Notes under the pieces: model-generated | What the model was told of the DNA's origin: nothing | Seen by the model: the letters and a program-made list of their open reading frames with translations, nothing else | Database searches by the model: none | From: Prochloron sp965198675 | GTDB lineage: Bacteria; Cyanobacteriota; Cyanobacteriia; Cyanobacteriales; Prochloraceae | Direction: 5' to 3' | DNA length: 64,000 nucleotides | NCBI GenBank assembly: GCA_965198675.1 | Contig: OZ240666.1 | Location: 2,852,001-2,916,000 of the forward strand | Position numbers and translations under genes: made by a program | In this document: piece by piece, positions 1 to 7,057 of the stretch | Position numbering within the stretch: the first letter of the stretch is position 1 | Layout of the letters: each line of letters begins with the position of its first letter

Positions 1-567
1 GCTACGGTAGTCATGACTACGACTAAAGGGGATCTGAAAATTGTCGTAGATGGTTATAGCGCTCCTGTGAATGGGGGAAATTTTGTGGATCTGGTACAAC
101 GGGGTTTCTATGACGGTTTACCATTTATCGACATTGAAGAATCCTTCGTTTTACAAACAGGGAAACCACAAGGATTGGAACAAGGGTTTATTGACCCGGA
201 CACTGGGGAATATCGAGCTGTTCCTTTGGAAGTGCTGATTCAAGGTTCCGACGAGCCAATCTACGGCATTACCCTTGAAGATGCAGGTTTTTACTTGGAA
301 CAACCTGCCCTTCCCTTCAACGCTTATGGAGCTGTAGCTATGGCTCGTCCTGGTGAAGATCCTAATGGTGGTTCTTCTCAGTTCTTTTTCTTCAAGTTCG
401 ATACAGAATTAACACCTCCTGGTTACAATTTGATGGACGGGCGTTACTCTGTTTTCGGTTATTTAGTCCAAGGAAAAGAGGTTCTCCAACAACTGACAGA
501 TAAGGACAAGGTTATTACTGCTCAAGTAGTTAAGGGAATCGAAAATTTAGTTCAACCTCAAACTTAA
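1..567 (+). CDS. Cyclophilin-type peptidyl-prolyl isomerase (5' end outside window)
   Basis: The frame is open to the left edge, so the true start and any lumen-targeting signal are missing; an internal ATG lies at 13. The visible 188 residues carry the cyclophilin core: an early GDLKIVVDGYSAPVNGGNF segment and the substrate-pocket motif SSQFFFFKFD near residue 125. A late SVFGYLVQGKEVLQQL segment is typical of the family fold. The long insertion between the two halves resembles the thylakoid-lumen TLP38/TLP40-like cyclophilins of cyanobacteria. The expected role is cis-trans isomerisation of prolyl bonds during folding of thylakoid or periplasmic proteins; this localisation is inferred because the signal sequence is not visible. 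The gene is followed by a short pyrimidine-rich repeat and the heptamer array in front of thiL. Confidence 0.88.
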   Translation, partial: ATVVMTTTKGDLKIVVDGYSAPVNGGNFVDLVQRGFYDGLPFIDIEESFVLQTGKPQGLEQGFIDPDTGEYRAVPLEVLIQGSDEPIYGITLEDAGFYLEQPALPFNAYGAVAMARPGEDPNGGSSQFFFFKFDTELTPPGYNLMDGRYSVFGYLVQGKEVLQQLTDKDKVITAQVVKGIENLVQPQT

Positions 568-636
568 ATTGGGAGCTCGGGAGATAGGGAGATTGGAAAA
601 TTGTCCAGTTTTTGCTATAATCTGACTGTTACATTA

Positions 637-792
637 CCCTATCCCCCTATCCCCCTATCCCCCTACGTAACTGGTAACTGGTAACTGGTAACTGGTAACT
701 GGTAACTGGTAACTGGTAACTGGTAACTGGTAACTGGTAACTGGTAACTGGTAACTGGTAACTGGTAACTGGTAACTGGTAACTGGTAACTG
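637..792. repeat. CCCCCTAT-type run followed by 18 perfect GTAACTG heptamers
   Basis: About three and a half copies of an 8-bp CCCCCTAT unit (about 637-664) lead into 18 uninterrupted copies of the heptamer GTAACTG at 67x7 positions 667-792. The last unit ends on the base before the thiL ATG. The same heptamer (GGTAACT/GGTCACT variants) recurs near 5.34, 7.02, 15.23, 15.31, 28.32, 28.50 and 34.17 kb. It belongs to the general class of short tandemly repeated heptanucleotides (STRR) described in filamentous cyanobacteria. Confidence 0.95.
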
Positions 793-1791
793 ATGAATCT
801 TCCCCCACAAACTGTTGGTGATGTTGGCGAGCAGGGTCTTTTACAAAGGCTGCTGCCCTTTTGTGCTACTAACATAGTGGGGGACGATGGAGCTTTATTG
901 GCCATCGGGATCGGTCAATCTTTAGTGGTGACAACCGATGTGCTGGTGGATGGAGTCCATTTTAGCGATCGCACCACCAGTGCAGAAGATGTTGGTTGGC
1001 GTGCTGCTGCGGCTAATTTATCCGATTTAGCTGCCATGGGAGCTGCTCCTCTGGGTATTACTGTCGGTTTAAGTCTTCCCCCTGACGTGACTTTGGATTG
1101 GGTGGAGGGTCTCTACCATGGCTTAACATTATGCCTAAACAAATTTAATACAAAAGTTATTGGTGGAGATGTATGTCGTTCTTCGGTCATTACAGTAGCT
1201 ATTACTGCTTGTGGTCAAGTTGATCCCCACCGTGCGATTCGCCGTTCTGCTGCCCGTTCGGGAGATGCCATTGTCGTTACTGGACTCCACGGCGGTTCTC
1301 GGGCAGGGCTGGAATTACTTTTGCACCCAGAACAAAACAACCACCTGGAAGTTGCCCTGAGGCAGTCCTTGATTCAGAAGCACCGGCGACCTATACCCAG
1401 GTTAGATATTATAGCACAAATAAATGAAATTGTCAAGGATAATTGGCCCGTTGGGGGCATGGATAGCAGCGATGGTTTGGCGGATGCTGTGATTCAAATT
1501 TGTCGTTGTAGTGGGGTGGGGGCAGAAATTGATTGCAACGCCATTCCTTTATTTCCTGGTTGGCAAAAATTTGGTTGCACAGCATTAGAATATGCTCTCT
1601 ATGGGGGTGAAGACTTTGAATTAGTGCTGTGTCTTCCTGAGAAAGAGGCGATCGCCTTAGTAGAGAGTTTAGGAGAAGGAGCAGCAGTTATTGGGAAAAT
1701 AACTGCCGGAGTTGAGGTTAAGCTAGTAGATGCAAAAGGGGTTTATCCTGAGCAAATGTTAAATTTGGAAGCAGGATTTAAACACTTTTGA
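793..1791 (+). CDS. thiL: Thiamine-monophosphate kinase ThiL
   Basis: This 332-residue protein matches ThiL, which phosphorylates thiamine monophosphate to thiamine diphosphate using ATP. The N-terminal motif GDDGALL, the segment VTTDVLVDGVHF and the metal-binding region NLSDLAAMGA are characteristic. IGGDVCRS and the late MDSSDGLADA and YGGEDFELVLCLP motifs also match AIR-synthase-fold kinases. Length is normal for the family. The ATG at 793 follows directly on a GTAACTG heptamer array, so no ordinary Shine-Dalgarno sequence is visible. Translation may therefore be leaderless-like or repeat-dependent, and the start could lie a few codons downstream. No partner thiamine gene is adjacent. Confidence 0.95.
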   Translation: MNLPPQTVGDVGEQGLLQRLLPFCATNIVGDDGALLAIGIGQSLVVTTDVLVDGVHFSDRTTSAEDVGWRAAAANLSDLAAMGAAPLGITVGLSLPPDVTLDWVEGLYHGLTLCLNKFNTKVIGGDVCRSSVITVAITACGQVDPHRAIRRSAARSGDAIVVTGLHGGSRAGLELLLHPEQNNHLEVALRQSLIQKHRRPIPRLDIIAQINEIVKDNWPVGGMDSSDGLADAVIQICRCSGVGAEIDCNAIPLFPGWQKFGCTALEYALYGGEDFELVLCLPEKEAIALVESLGEGAAVIGKITAGVEVKLVDAKGVYPEQMLNLEAGFKHF

Positions 1792-1802
1792 AGAAGTTAG
1801 CA

Positions 1803-1914
1803 AATGCGGCAGGAGCCTCACGCCATAATCTTTGATTTGGTCCCTTGGCGCGAGTTTTGGCGTGAGAGGAACCCCCCTCTACTCCCCCCAAGGGGAGATG
1901 CCGCGCCGGATATT
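1803..1914 (+). other. Conserved module upstream of putative ncRNA copy 1
   Basis: This segment is repeated, diverged, at 6691-6776. In this copy a long-range stem can be drawn: GCGGCA at the left pairs with TGCCGC at the right. Inside it, CTCACGCCA pairs with TGGCGTGAG. The shared block GGGGAGATGCCGCGCCGG closes both copies about 10-15 bases before a sigma70-like promoter. Its function is unknown; it could be a regulatory region, a separate transcript or the left part of a small mobile element. Confidence 0.5.
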
Positions 1915-1922
1915 AAAATTCA

Positions 1923-1951
1923 TTGACGGATTCTCAAAACTACGATACAAT
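1923..1951 (+). promoter_or_regulatory. Sigma70-like promoter of putative ncRNA copy 1
   Basis: TTGACG at 1923-1928 and TACAAT at 1946-1951 are separated by exactly 17 bases. The homologous position in copy 2 has TTGACA and TATAAT with the same 17-base spacing, although the spacer sequences differ. That pattern is what selection on a promoter would leave. The predicted start of transcription is near 1957-1959. Confidence 0.7.
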
Positions 1952-1957
1952 GAATTG

Positions 1958-2094
1958 GAGTGGGGCAGGACGCATACCTCACTATAAAACGCAGTAGAGG
2001 GAAAGTTTCCGAGTACCTCGAATGAAGTTCTCCTCGTCCTTCGGACGACTGGGAAGCCTACTGTCTACCCGAAGGGTGGCTGTAGGTGCGTCAC
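1958..2094 (+). ncRNA. Putative structured non-coding RNA, copy 1
   Basis: A region of ~137 nt is shared with 6826-6980 and contains no conserved reading frame. Visible elements are: a 5' hairpin GTGGGG/CCTCAC; a conserved AGAGGGAAAGTTTC segment; and a hairpin CGTCC-TTC-GGACG, which is CGCAA/TTGCG in copy 2 and so covaries. There is also a hairpin CCTAC...GTAGG with a CTACCC-GAA-GGGTGG tip. Bases GACGCA in the 5' hairpin loop can pair with TGCGTC at the 3' end, giving a possible pseudoknot. I do not recognise it as 6S, SRP, tmRNA or RNase P RNA. A HEARO/omega-like family is possible but unproven. It precedes a convergent metallopeptidase gene. Confidence 0.65.
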
Positions 2095-2196
2095 TTACAT
2101 GGATATGGGTAGGGGCAACGTGATCGACCGTGCCCGTGCCATATCGCCTTAGACTCTGTTTTTTGTGCAACTATTGGTTCAATTCAAAGCGCCCTA

Positions 2197-4026
2197 TCAA
2201 GCTCGACCAACATTTTGCTCAAGCCATTGCATAACTTGATTGGAGATATTCGGACGTTGAGGATCGTTCAAGTCGTAGTAAAGAGCATAGAGTTCAGCAA
2301 AGAATTCGAGATGAGACATGGCGGCGTATTTGTCGGGCATACTGTTATTGATGAAATCGAGAGTTGCTGTATTGCTCACCATAAACATACAGTACCAGTA
2401 ATTCAAAAAGAATGCCCGGCCATTAATGCAATACCAGTCTTGATTGCTGTCGTACCATTTGGCTTGGCTCCCTTCGGCTGCCAGACGGAGACCAAAATTG
2501 GCTCCACGCCAGGGATGATTGGCGGAGACATTTGCAGGAAGCCAGCCGGGATTCCAGGTGTGACCTCTTCCGAGCCTGTTCCGTAACCATTGCCGAACTT
2601 CATTCCGCTGGTGGTTAGTTAGATTGCCCCAGCCTCCCATAAGGTTGACCCACTGATCGATCCCAGCGTTAGTGTTATTAAACCACTGCCAACCGAATTC
2701 CTGAGTTAACCAGGGGTTAATTGTATTTTGGTGAGCTTCGTGAACACCGTGACCAACCTCATGCCGGAGCACGTCCTCGAACCCTTCGCGATAGTCGAGT
2801 TCCCAACTACCAATGCTGATATCACGGGTGCTCGGTTTATACGAGCCGCCGCCTTTTCCGGGTTCAAGCTGGATCGAATCGATCGCTACATTGCCTTCCA
2901 CATTGGAATCGGGTAAATCCCGGAGTAGGTTCCAAATCGTATCGATATCATCAGGATCGTTGTTTCGTGACCAATCGTCATCTAGCTCAATCCCAAAGCG
3001 GATCTCAAACAGGGTGTCTTCTAAAGACGCTGGACCATTTGCTTTGACATAATTGTAGACTGCACGCAAATCAGTACGGGCATCTGTCGGCAGGTTGTTG
3101 CCTCGTGGTAGATGTTCAATGACGCATTTCATCATTGGACCATCCGTGACAAGGGTATTTCCTTGGCGGGCAGTTTCGGCTAGCGTTTTCAAAAGCTCAA
3201 TCGCCCCATTCCCGGCATTCAATCGCTCTATGCTGACGTAGGTATTAACGACCAATTGCTGGGGTGAAGTTAGCAAGTTTTGTACCAAAGGATGATAGTC
3301 AGTCAATTGTGCTGGCGAGGGTATTTCGCTTGCATCGAGAGTAGGCAAGAGGCCTTCTGCAGGAGCTTTTTGCTCTTCTAGGCTCAGTTCCTTGGCAAAC
3401 ATATTATTTTTCAGCACATTGCCAGCCCATTTCTCCATCCCATCGCGATCTTGTTCGATATCGTCGGCTACCCACCGAGGTAACTCTAGTTTGATAGCAT
3501 CACTGTCGTGTTTAAAAGTAGCAACAAAATCCAACTTTTGATCATCGACTCCTTCGAGCAGGAGGCTCATTTGCACGCGGCGGAGTAAAAAGGGGTGCTC
3601 GTGGAGTAAAAAGACTTTATAAAGTTCCACCATGCGGTCGTCTAAATCTGCATCCTGAGCGATGAGCTTTTCCCGTAGTTGTCCCATCCCAAATACAACC
3701 CGGGTATACCGCCCTTTTTCAGGAAACAGTGTTTTGGGTAGATACTGAATTTCTTGATCGAGTTCCTTACAGGCTGCTATCCAGTGATGGCGTTCTTTGC
3801 GCGGCTTAACCAGGATGACTGTATTACGAGATTGGTCGGTGTAGAGGAACCGGGACTCAACAACAAAGTCTTCCCCGGTTGTCGGATTTTTGAATCGATG
3901 GAATGTGCCGTTTAATACCTGTTCACGGGCTTCGGGAAAACGGACGACATTTACTGTCCTTGCCAGATGAACCTCCATGGTTCCTCCGGTCTTAAGTTGA
4001 ATGTTTTTTGGGTAAAAGATGCTCAT
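2197..4026 (-). CDS. Putative zinc metallopeptidase (ATLF-like HExxH protein)
   Basis: This 609-residue soluble protein has no signal peptide or membrane segment. A zinc motif HEVGHGVHE begins at residue 422. A likely third ligand lies at Glu578 in FFAELYALYYD. This HExGH...FFAE spacing resembles gluzincins of the anthrax-lethal-factor-like group, although whole-family membership is inferred. The N-terminal ~400 residues are not recognised. They include a basic-mixed segment and a helical middle with many acidic residues. Family relatives are often toxins or effectors, but no secretion or contractile-injection genes are visible nearby. The gene stands alone, convergent with the ncRNA and downstream of the His-tailed chelatase-like gene, and has its own AT-rich upstream region. 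Confidence 0.65.
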   Translation of the reverse strand: MSIFYPKNIQLKTGGTMEVHLARTVNVVRFPEAREQVLNGTFHRFKNPTTGEDFVVESRFLYTDQSRNTVILVKPRKERHHWIAACKELDQEIQYLPKTLFPEKGRYTRVVFGMGQLREKLIAQDADLDDRMVELYKVFLLHEHPFLLRRVQMSLLLEGVDDQKLDFVATFKHDSDAIKLELPRWVADDIEQDRDGMEKWAGNVLKNNMFAKELSLEEQKAPAEGLLPTLDASEIPSPAQLTDYHPLVQNLLTSPQQLVVNTYVSIERLNAGNGAIELLKTLAETARQGNTLVTDGPMMKCVIEHLPRGNNLPTDARTDLRAVYNYVKANGPASLEDTLFEIRFGIELDDDWSRNNDPDDIDTIWNLLRDLPDSNVEGNVAIDSIQLEPGKGGGSYKPSTRDISIGSWELDYREGFEDVLRHEVGHGVHEAHQNTINPWLTQEFGWQWFNNTNAGIDQWVNLMGGWGNLTNHQRNEVRQWLRNRLGRGHTWNPGWLPANVSANHPWRGANFGLRLAAEGSQAKWYDSNQDWYCINGRAFFLNYWYCMFMVSNTATLDFINNSMPDKYAAMSHLEFFAELYALYYDLNDPQRPNISNQVMQWLEQNVGRA

Positions 4027-4155
4027 ATAGCAATCCTACTCCTATTTATTCTTAGCTGCGATTATTATATCAATACTTTAGAATAAATTTTTGAATTTTT
4101 CGAAATTATGGTTATGGAGGGCGACAAGTCACCCTACAGTACTACGAATTTAATC

Positions 4156-5301
4156 TTAATGGTGATGATGGTGGTGAGAATGAGAATGGCTATGATGATA
4201 GCCATTACTCCCATTTAGCACTTGACCATTCACCGTCACCCCTTCTGAGGATAACAATGCCTCAATTTGGGGATTTGCCCATGCTGCTGCCATTTGGAGA
4301 AACTCAGGGCGATCGTTCACACAAGGCATCCTGAAGAATTGCACTTTAGAATTACGATGCTCCAAGTGATGAATGATATGATCCACATCTAGGAGGGTTT
4401 CGTGATTTTCCGTGGCAAAACCAATGGGCATCATTATGATAGCAGTAGCTCCTAAATCCATGAGATTTTTGGCTGCTAACTCTACATTGGGTTGAGTCCA
4501 TTCAATCAGGGGGGTATCGTGATTTAGCCAACCAATGGAAATCAAGGGATATTTATAAATTAGTTCTTCCCGGACTAATTCGTACAGTGCTTGACTTTCC
4601 TCAATCCCGGAAGTAAATCCTTTCGCTTTGTGGGGACAACCGTGGTTCATTAGCACAATGCCAATTTGGGATGGTAAATGTGCCAGGGCTAAATCTGTGG
4701 CAATTTTCTCCTCTATCATTTGAGCCAGCAATTTAATATAGGCTGGTTCGTTGTAAAAGGAGGGAATATAACGAGTACCTTTCAGCCAATGTTCTGAGTC
4801 ATCAGCTAATTTACTCAGAGCTTTATTTACTTGCTCTACAGCAATACCGCTGGTGAAGATGGAATCTACTACTAACAGGGGATAGATTAAAATTTTATCA
4901 AATCCCTGCTCTTTAATTTCTGCTAGCACTTGTTCCGGGAGAAAAGGAGCGCAAAAGTTAAAGGCTTTGAAAACTTTAACTTTTTCCCCCCATTGATACT
5001 GCAATTCTTTTTCAATTCCCGCCCGTTGAGCTTCAAATATTTTATTATGGGGGGAGATAAAATTGCCGTGCTGGTGACTCCACTCGTGGAGGTCAAACAT
5101 GGCTAGGAGTTTCGCTAGGGGTGGATAGATCCAAGTAGGTACAGGGGCAAATTTAGCTGTGAGGAGATTCAATGCTTGTTCGTTGTAGTTAGCAAAGTCT
5201 TCGTAGCTTTCTACTTCCCCGTATCCCATCAACAGTACCGCTACGGCATCTGTCTTGGCTGTTTGGGATAGTTTTGTTGTTTTTTCTGAGATAGCAACCA
5301 T
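4156..5301 (-). CDS. Ferrochelatase-family protein with C-terminal His tail
   Basis: This 381-residue protein has the two-lobed chelatase fold signature. It begins AVLLMGYGEVESYEDF, resembling the HemH N-terminus. A mid-protein MNHGCPHKAKGF segment sits where ferrochelatases carry their metal-binding histidine loop. The C-terminal acidic GFATENHETLLDVD region fits the second catalytic site. It probably inserts a metal into a tetrapyrrole or is a ferrochelatase paralog; which metal cannot be read from sequence. The last 13 residues are HHSHSHSHHHHHH, a natural histidine tail like the metal-storage tails of CbiX/SirB-type chelatases or nickel chaperones. The ATG at 5301 follows a heptamer-rich upstream region. 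Confidence 0.75.
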   Translation of the reverse strand: MVAISEKTTKLSQTAKTDAVAVLLMGYGEVESYEDFANYNEQALNLLTAKFAPVPTWIYPPLAKLLAMFDLHEWSHQHGNFISPHNKIFEAQRAGIEKELQYQWGEKVKVFKAFNFCAPFLPEQVLAEIKEQGFDKILIYPLLVVDSIFTSGIAVEQVNKALSKLADDSEHWLKGTRYIPSFYNEPAYIKLLAQMIEEKIATDLALAHLPSQIGIVLMNHGCPHKAKGFTSGIEESQALYELVREELIYKYPLISIGWLNHDTPLIEWTQPNVELAAKNLMDLGATAIIMMPIGFATENHETLLDVDHIIHHLEHRNSKVQFFRMPCVNDRPEFLQMAAAWANPQIEALLSSEGVTVNGQVLNGSNGYHHSHSHSHHHHHH

Positions 5302-5328
5302 TGACGCTCCAATACAATATTCTTCACC

Positions 5329-5393
5329 ACTGGAAACAGTGACCAGTTACCAGTGACCAGTTACCAGTATTTAGTTTTCACTGGTCATAAGTC
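5329..5393. repeat. ACCAGTG/ACCAGTT heptamer cluster
   Basis: Several units of the (G/T)ACCAGT heptamer family lie between the divergent chelatase-like gene and the hydrolase duplication. They are the reverse complement of the unit in front of thiL. Confidence 0.85.
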
Positions 5394-5450
5394 CCTGAAC
5401 ACTGAAAGGTAATGCTAATATACAATATATTATCCCTCTTAGGGGTATAG

Positions 5451-5669
5451 GTGGAACTCATCAGTAAATCAATGGTTGTTGTCTTATGTCCTGGAATCCA
5501 TACACACCAACTAACCCAGGGGTTTTTAGCCAGTTTGGCCCAATCTCAAACTAAAGATTTATTTAATAATTGGCTCGTTTTTCCCGCGACCGAATATCCT
5601 CCTTATTCTCCTACAGACGTCTTGACATTTCTCAAAAACAATGTTATCTTGGTCAGTGACCAGTGTTAG
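5451..5669 (+). pseudogene. Truncated copy 1 of small alpha/beta hydrolase gene
   Basis: This 72-residue frame reproduces only the N-terminal part of the intact gene at 6100 (MVVVLCPGIH start, ATEYPPYSPTDVLTF). It ends in a stop created by repeat DNA (GGTCAGTGACCAGTG followed by TAG). Its internal ATG at 5472 is exactly 314 bases before the equivalent ATG of copy 2. The copy keeps 15 more bases of the original upstream region (GTG at 5451), which suggests it holds the ancestral promoter side of a tandem duplication. Confidence 0.8.
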
Positions 5670-5785
5670 TAGGGTGGGCATTGCCCACCAACAAGTAATA
5701 TTGCCAACCAAATTATTAGTGGCTTCCCAAGGCGATCGCCTACAGACATTCTCCCGATTCCCGACTCCCGCTCCTTAGTAAATCA

Positions 5786-5983
5786 ATGGTAGTAGTATTA
5801 TGTCCTGGAATTCATAGCCCTCAACTAACCCAGGATTTTTTAGCTAGTTTAGCCCAATTTAAAACTAAAGATTTATTTAATAATTGGCTCGTTTTTCCCG
5901 CGACCGAATATCCTCCTTATTCTCCTACAGACGTCTTGACATTTCTCAAAAACAATGTTACCTTGGTCAGTGACCAGTGTTAG
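5786..5983 (+). pseudogene. Truncated copy 2 of small alpha/beta hydrolase gene
   Basis: This 65-residue frame is nearly identical to copy 1 and to the first 60 codons of the intact copy at 6100. It stops at the same repeat-derived TAG. The unit from this ATG to the next is again exactly 314 bases. It carries the palindromic AGGGTGAGCATTGCCCACC element and a GGCGATCGCC octamer in its tail, as copy 1 does. Confidence 0.8.
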
Positions 5984-6099
5984 TAGGGTGAGCATTGCCC
6001 ACCAACAAGTAATATTGCCAACCAAATTATTAGTGGCTCCCCAAGGCGATCGCCTACAGACATTCTCCCGATTCCCGACTCCTGCTCCTTAGTAAATCA

Positions 6100-6645
6100 A
6101 TGGTAGTAGTATTATGTCCTGGAATTCATAGCCCTCAACTAACCCAGGATTTTTTAGCTAGTTTAGCCCAATTTAAAACTAAAGATTTATTTAATAATTG
6201 GCTCGTTTTTCCCGCGACCGAATATCCTCCTTATTTTCCTACAGACGTCTTGACATTTCTCAAAAACAATGTTACCTTAGAAGATGAAGTTTTATTTATT
6301 AGTTTTAGTGCCGGGGTAGTAGGTGCTCAGGGAGCAGCCCTACTATGGCAAAAGTCGGGAGGTAAGGTGAAAGCTTTGATTGCTATAGATGGTTGGGGCA
6401 TGGCTTTATGGGGCAATTTTCCCATTTATAGAGTTAGTCACGACTATTTTACTCATTGGAGTTCCGCTCTCCTGGGAGGGGGTTGGGGGGTGGGTTTCTA
6501 TTGCGAACCAGGGGTAGAACACCTGTCCTTGTGGCGCTCGCCTCATGAGGCTTGGGGTTGGTGGGTAAAATCCCCCGGGTGTAAAGTAAGATGTTCCGCT
6601 GCGGCTTTCTTGAGGGCTATATTTGCTCAATATAAAGAAATGTAA
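6100..6645 (+). CDS. Small alpha/beta-hydrolase-like protein (full copy)
   Basis: This 181-residue protein is the only full-length member of the triplication. It opens with VVVLCPGIH and carries a nucleophile-elbow-like SFSAGVVGAQGA motif near residue 67. A DGWGMALWGNFPIYRVSHDY segment follows, and a late VEHLSLWRSP segment could hold the catalytic histidine. The fold is that of short hydrolases seen in cyanobacteria; the substrate is unknown. A palindromic repeat (6466-6500, reading LLGGGWGVGFYCEPG) appears to have been inserted in frame just before the VEH segment. The C-terminus also reads like repeat DNA, so the protein may be altered or non-functional. Confidence 0.6.
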   Translation: MVVVLCPGIHSPQLTQDFLASLAQFKTKDLFNNWLVFPATEYPPYFPTDVLTFLKNNVTLEDEVLFISFSAGVVGAQGAALLWQKSGGKVKALIAIDGWGMALWGNFPIYRVSHDYFTHWSSALLGGGWGVGFYCEPGVEHLSLWRSPHEAWGWWVKSPGCKVRCSAAAFLRAIFAQYKEM

Positions 6646-6690
6646 TAGACATCTCCAGATGGTACAATTTACAATATAATAATTAGCTAG

Positions 6691-6776
6691 ACGCAGCAGG
6701 AGCCTTACGCTATAATCTTTGATTTGGCTTGAGAGGAACCCCCCTCTACTCCCCTCAAGGGGAGATGCCGCGCCGG
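6691..6776 (+). other. Conserved module upstream of putative ncRNA copy 2
   Basis: This is the diverged counterpart of 1803-1914. It shares GCAGGAGCCT, ATAATCTTTGATTTGG, GAGAGGAACCCCCCTCTACT and GGGGAGATGCCGCGCCGG in the same order, but the inner stem arm is shortened. It ends about 15 bases before the copy-2 promoter. Confidence 0.5.
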
Positions 6777-6790
6777 AGCATAAATACTCA

Positions 6791-6819
6791 TTGACAGAAG
6801 CTAAATCTCGCCCTATAAT
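6791..6819 (+). promoter_or_regulatory. Consensus sigma70 promoter of putative ncRNA copy 2
   Basis: A perfect TTGACA (6791-6796) and a perfect TATAAT (6814-6819) are separated by 17 bases. The start of transcription is expected near 6825-6827, directly before the conserved GTGGGG hairpin. Confidence 0.8.
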
Positions 6820-6825
6820 TGATTG

Positions 6826-6980
6826 ACAGTGGGGCTGGGCGTGTTCCTCACTATAAAATGCCGTAGAGGGAAAGTTTCAAGTACCTCGAAGGAAGTTCTC
6901 CTCGCAACTTTGCGACTGGGAAGCCTGCACCATACCCCCGCCATTAATCAATGCCGGGGGTTGGTGTAGGAGCGTCACTA
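6826..6980 (+). ncRNA. Putative structured non-coding RNA, copy 2
   Basis: This ~155-nt region is homologous to 1958-2094. It keeps the 5' GTGGGG/CCTCAC hairpin and the AGAGGGAAAGTTTC block. A CGAAGGA/TCCTCG hairpin and a CGCAA/TTGCG hairpin are present. A longer terminal stem CCTGCACC...GGTGTAGG has an internal CCCCCG/CGGGGG helix. Paired positions differ from copy 1 in compensating ways, while single-stranded blocks are conserved. The 5' loop (GGCGT) can pair, with wobbles, to GCGTC at the 3' end. It ends about 80 bases before the ilvB start. It could act as a leader of ilvB or as a free-standing RNA; the presence of copy 1 away from any codirectional gene favours a free-standing RNA. Confidence 0.68.
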
Positions 6981-7013
6981 CAGCAGGTACATTGCTATAA
7001 CTAATCATTAGTA

Positions 7014-7045
7014 CTGGTAACTGGTAACTGCTAACTGGTCACTGT
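7014..7045. repeat. GGTAACT/GGTCACT heptamer cluster before ilvB
   Basis: Four to five heptamer units (ACTGGTA, ACTGGTC variants) end 13 bases before the ilvB start codon. Confidence 0.85.
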
Positions 7046-7057
7046 TTTGTTTGCCCC

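Noticed and set aside
663..905. Minus-strand 80-codon frame with repeated QLPVTSY
   Set aside because: It is only the translation of the GTAACTG heptamer array plus antisense thiL sequence.
2215..2586. 123-codon frame opposite the metallopeptidase
   Set aside because: It is antisense to a well-supported gene with clear motifs; no ribosome site or family match.
6706..6980. ilvB leader peptide or T-box/attenuator interpretation of the structured element
   Set aside because: The same element with its own promoter occurs at 1.9-2.1 kb away from any codirectional biosynthetic gene; no branched-chain-codon leader peptide is visible.
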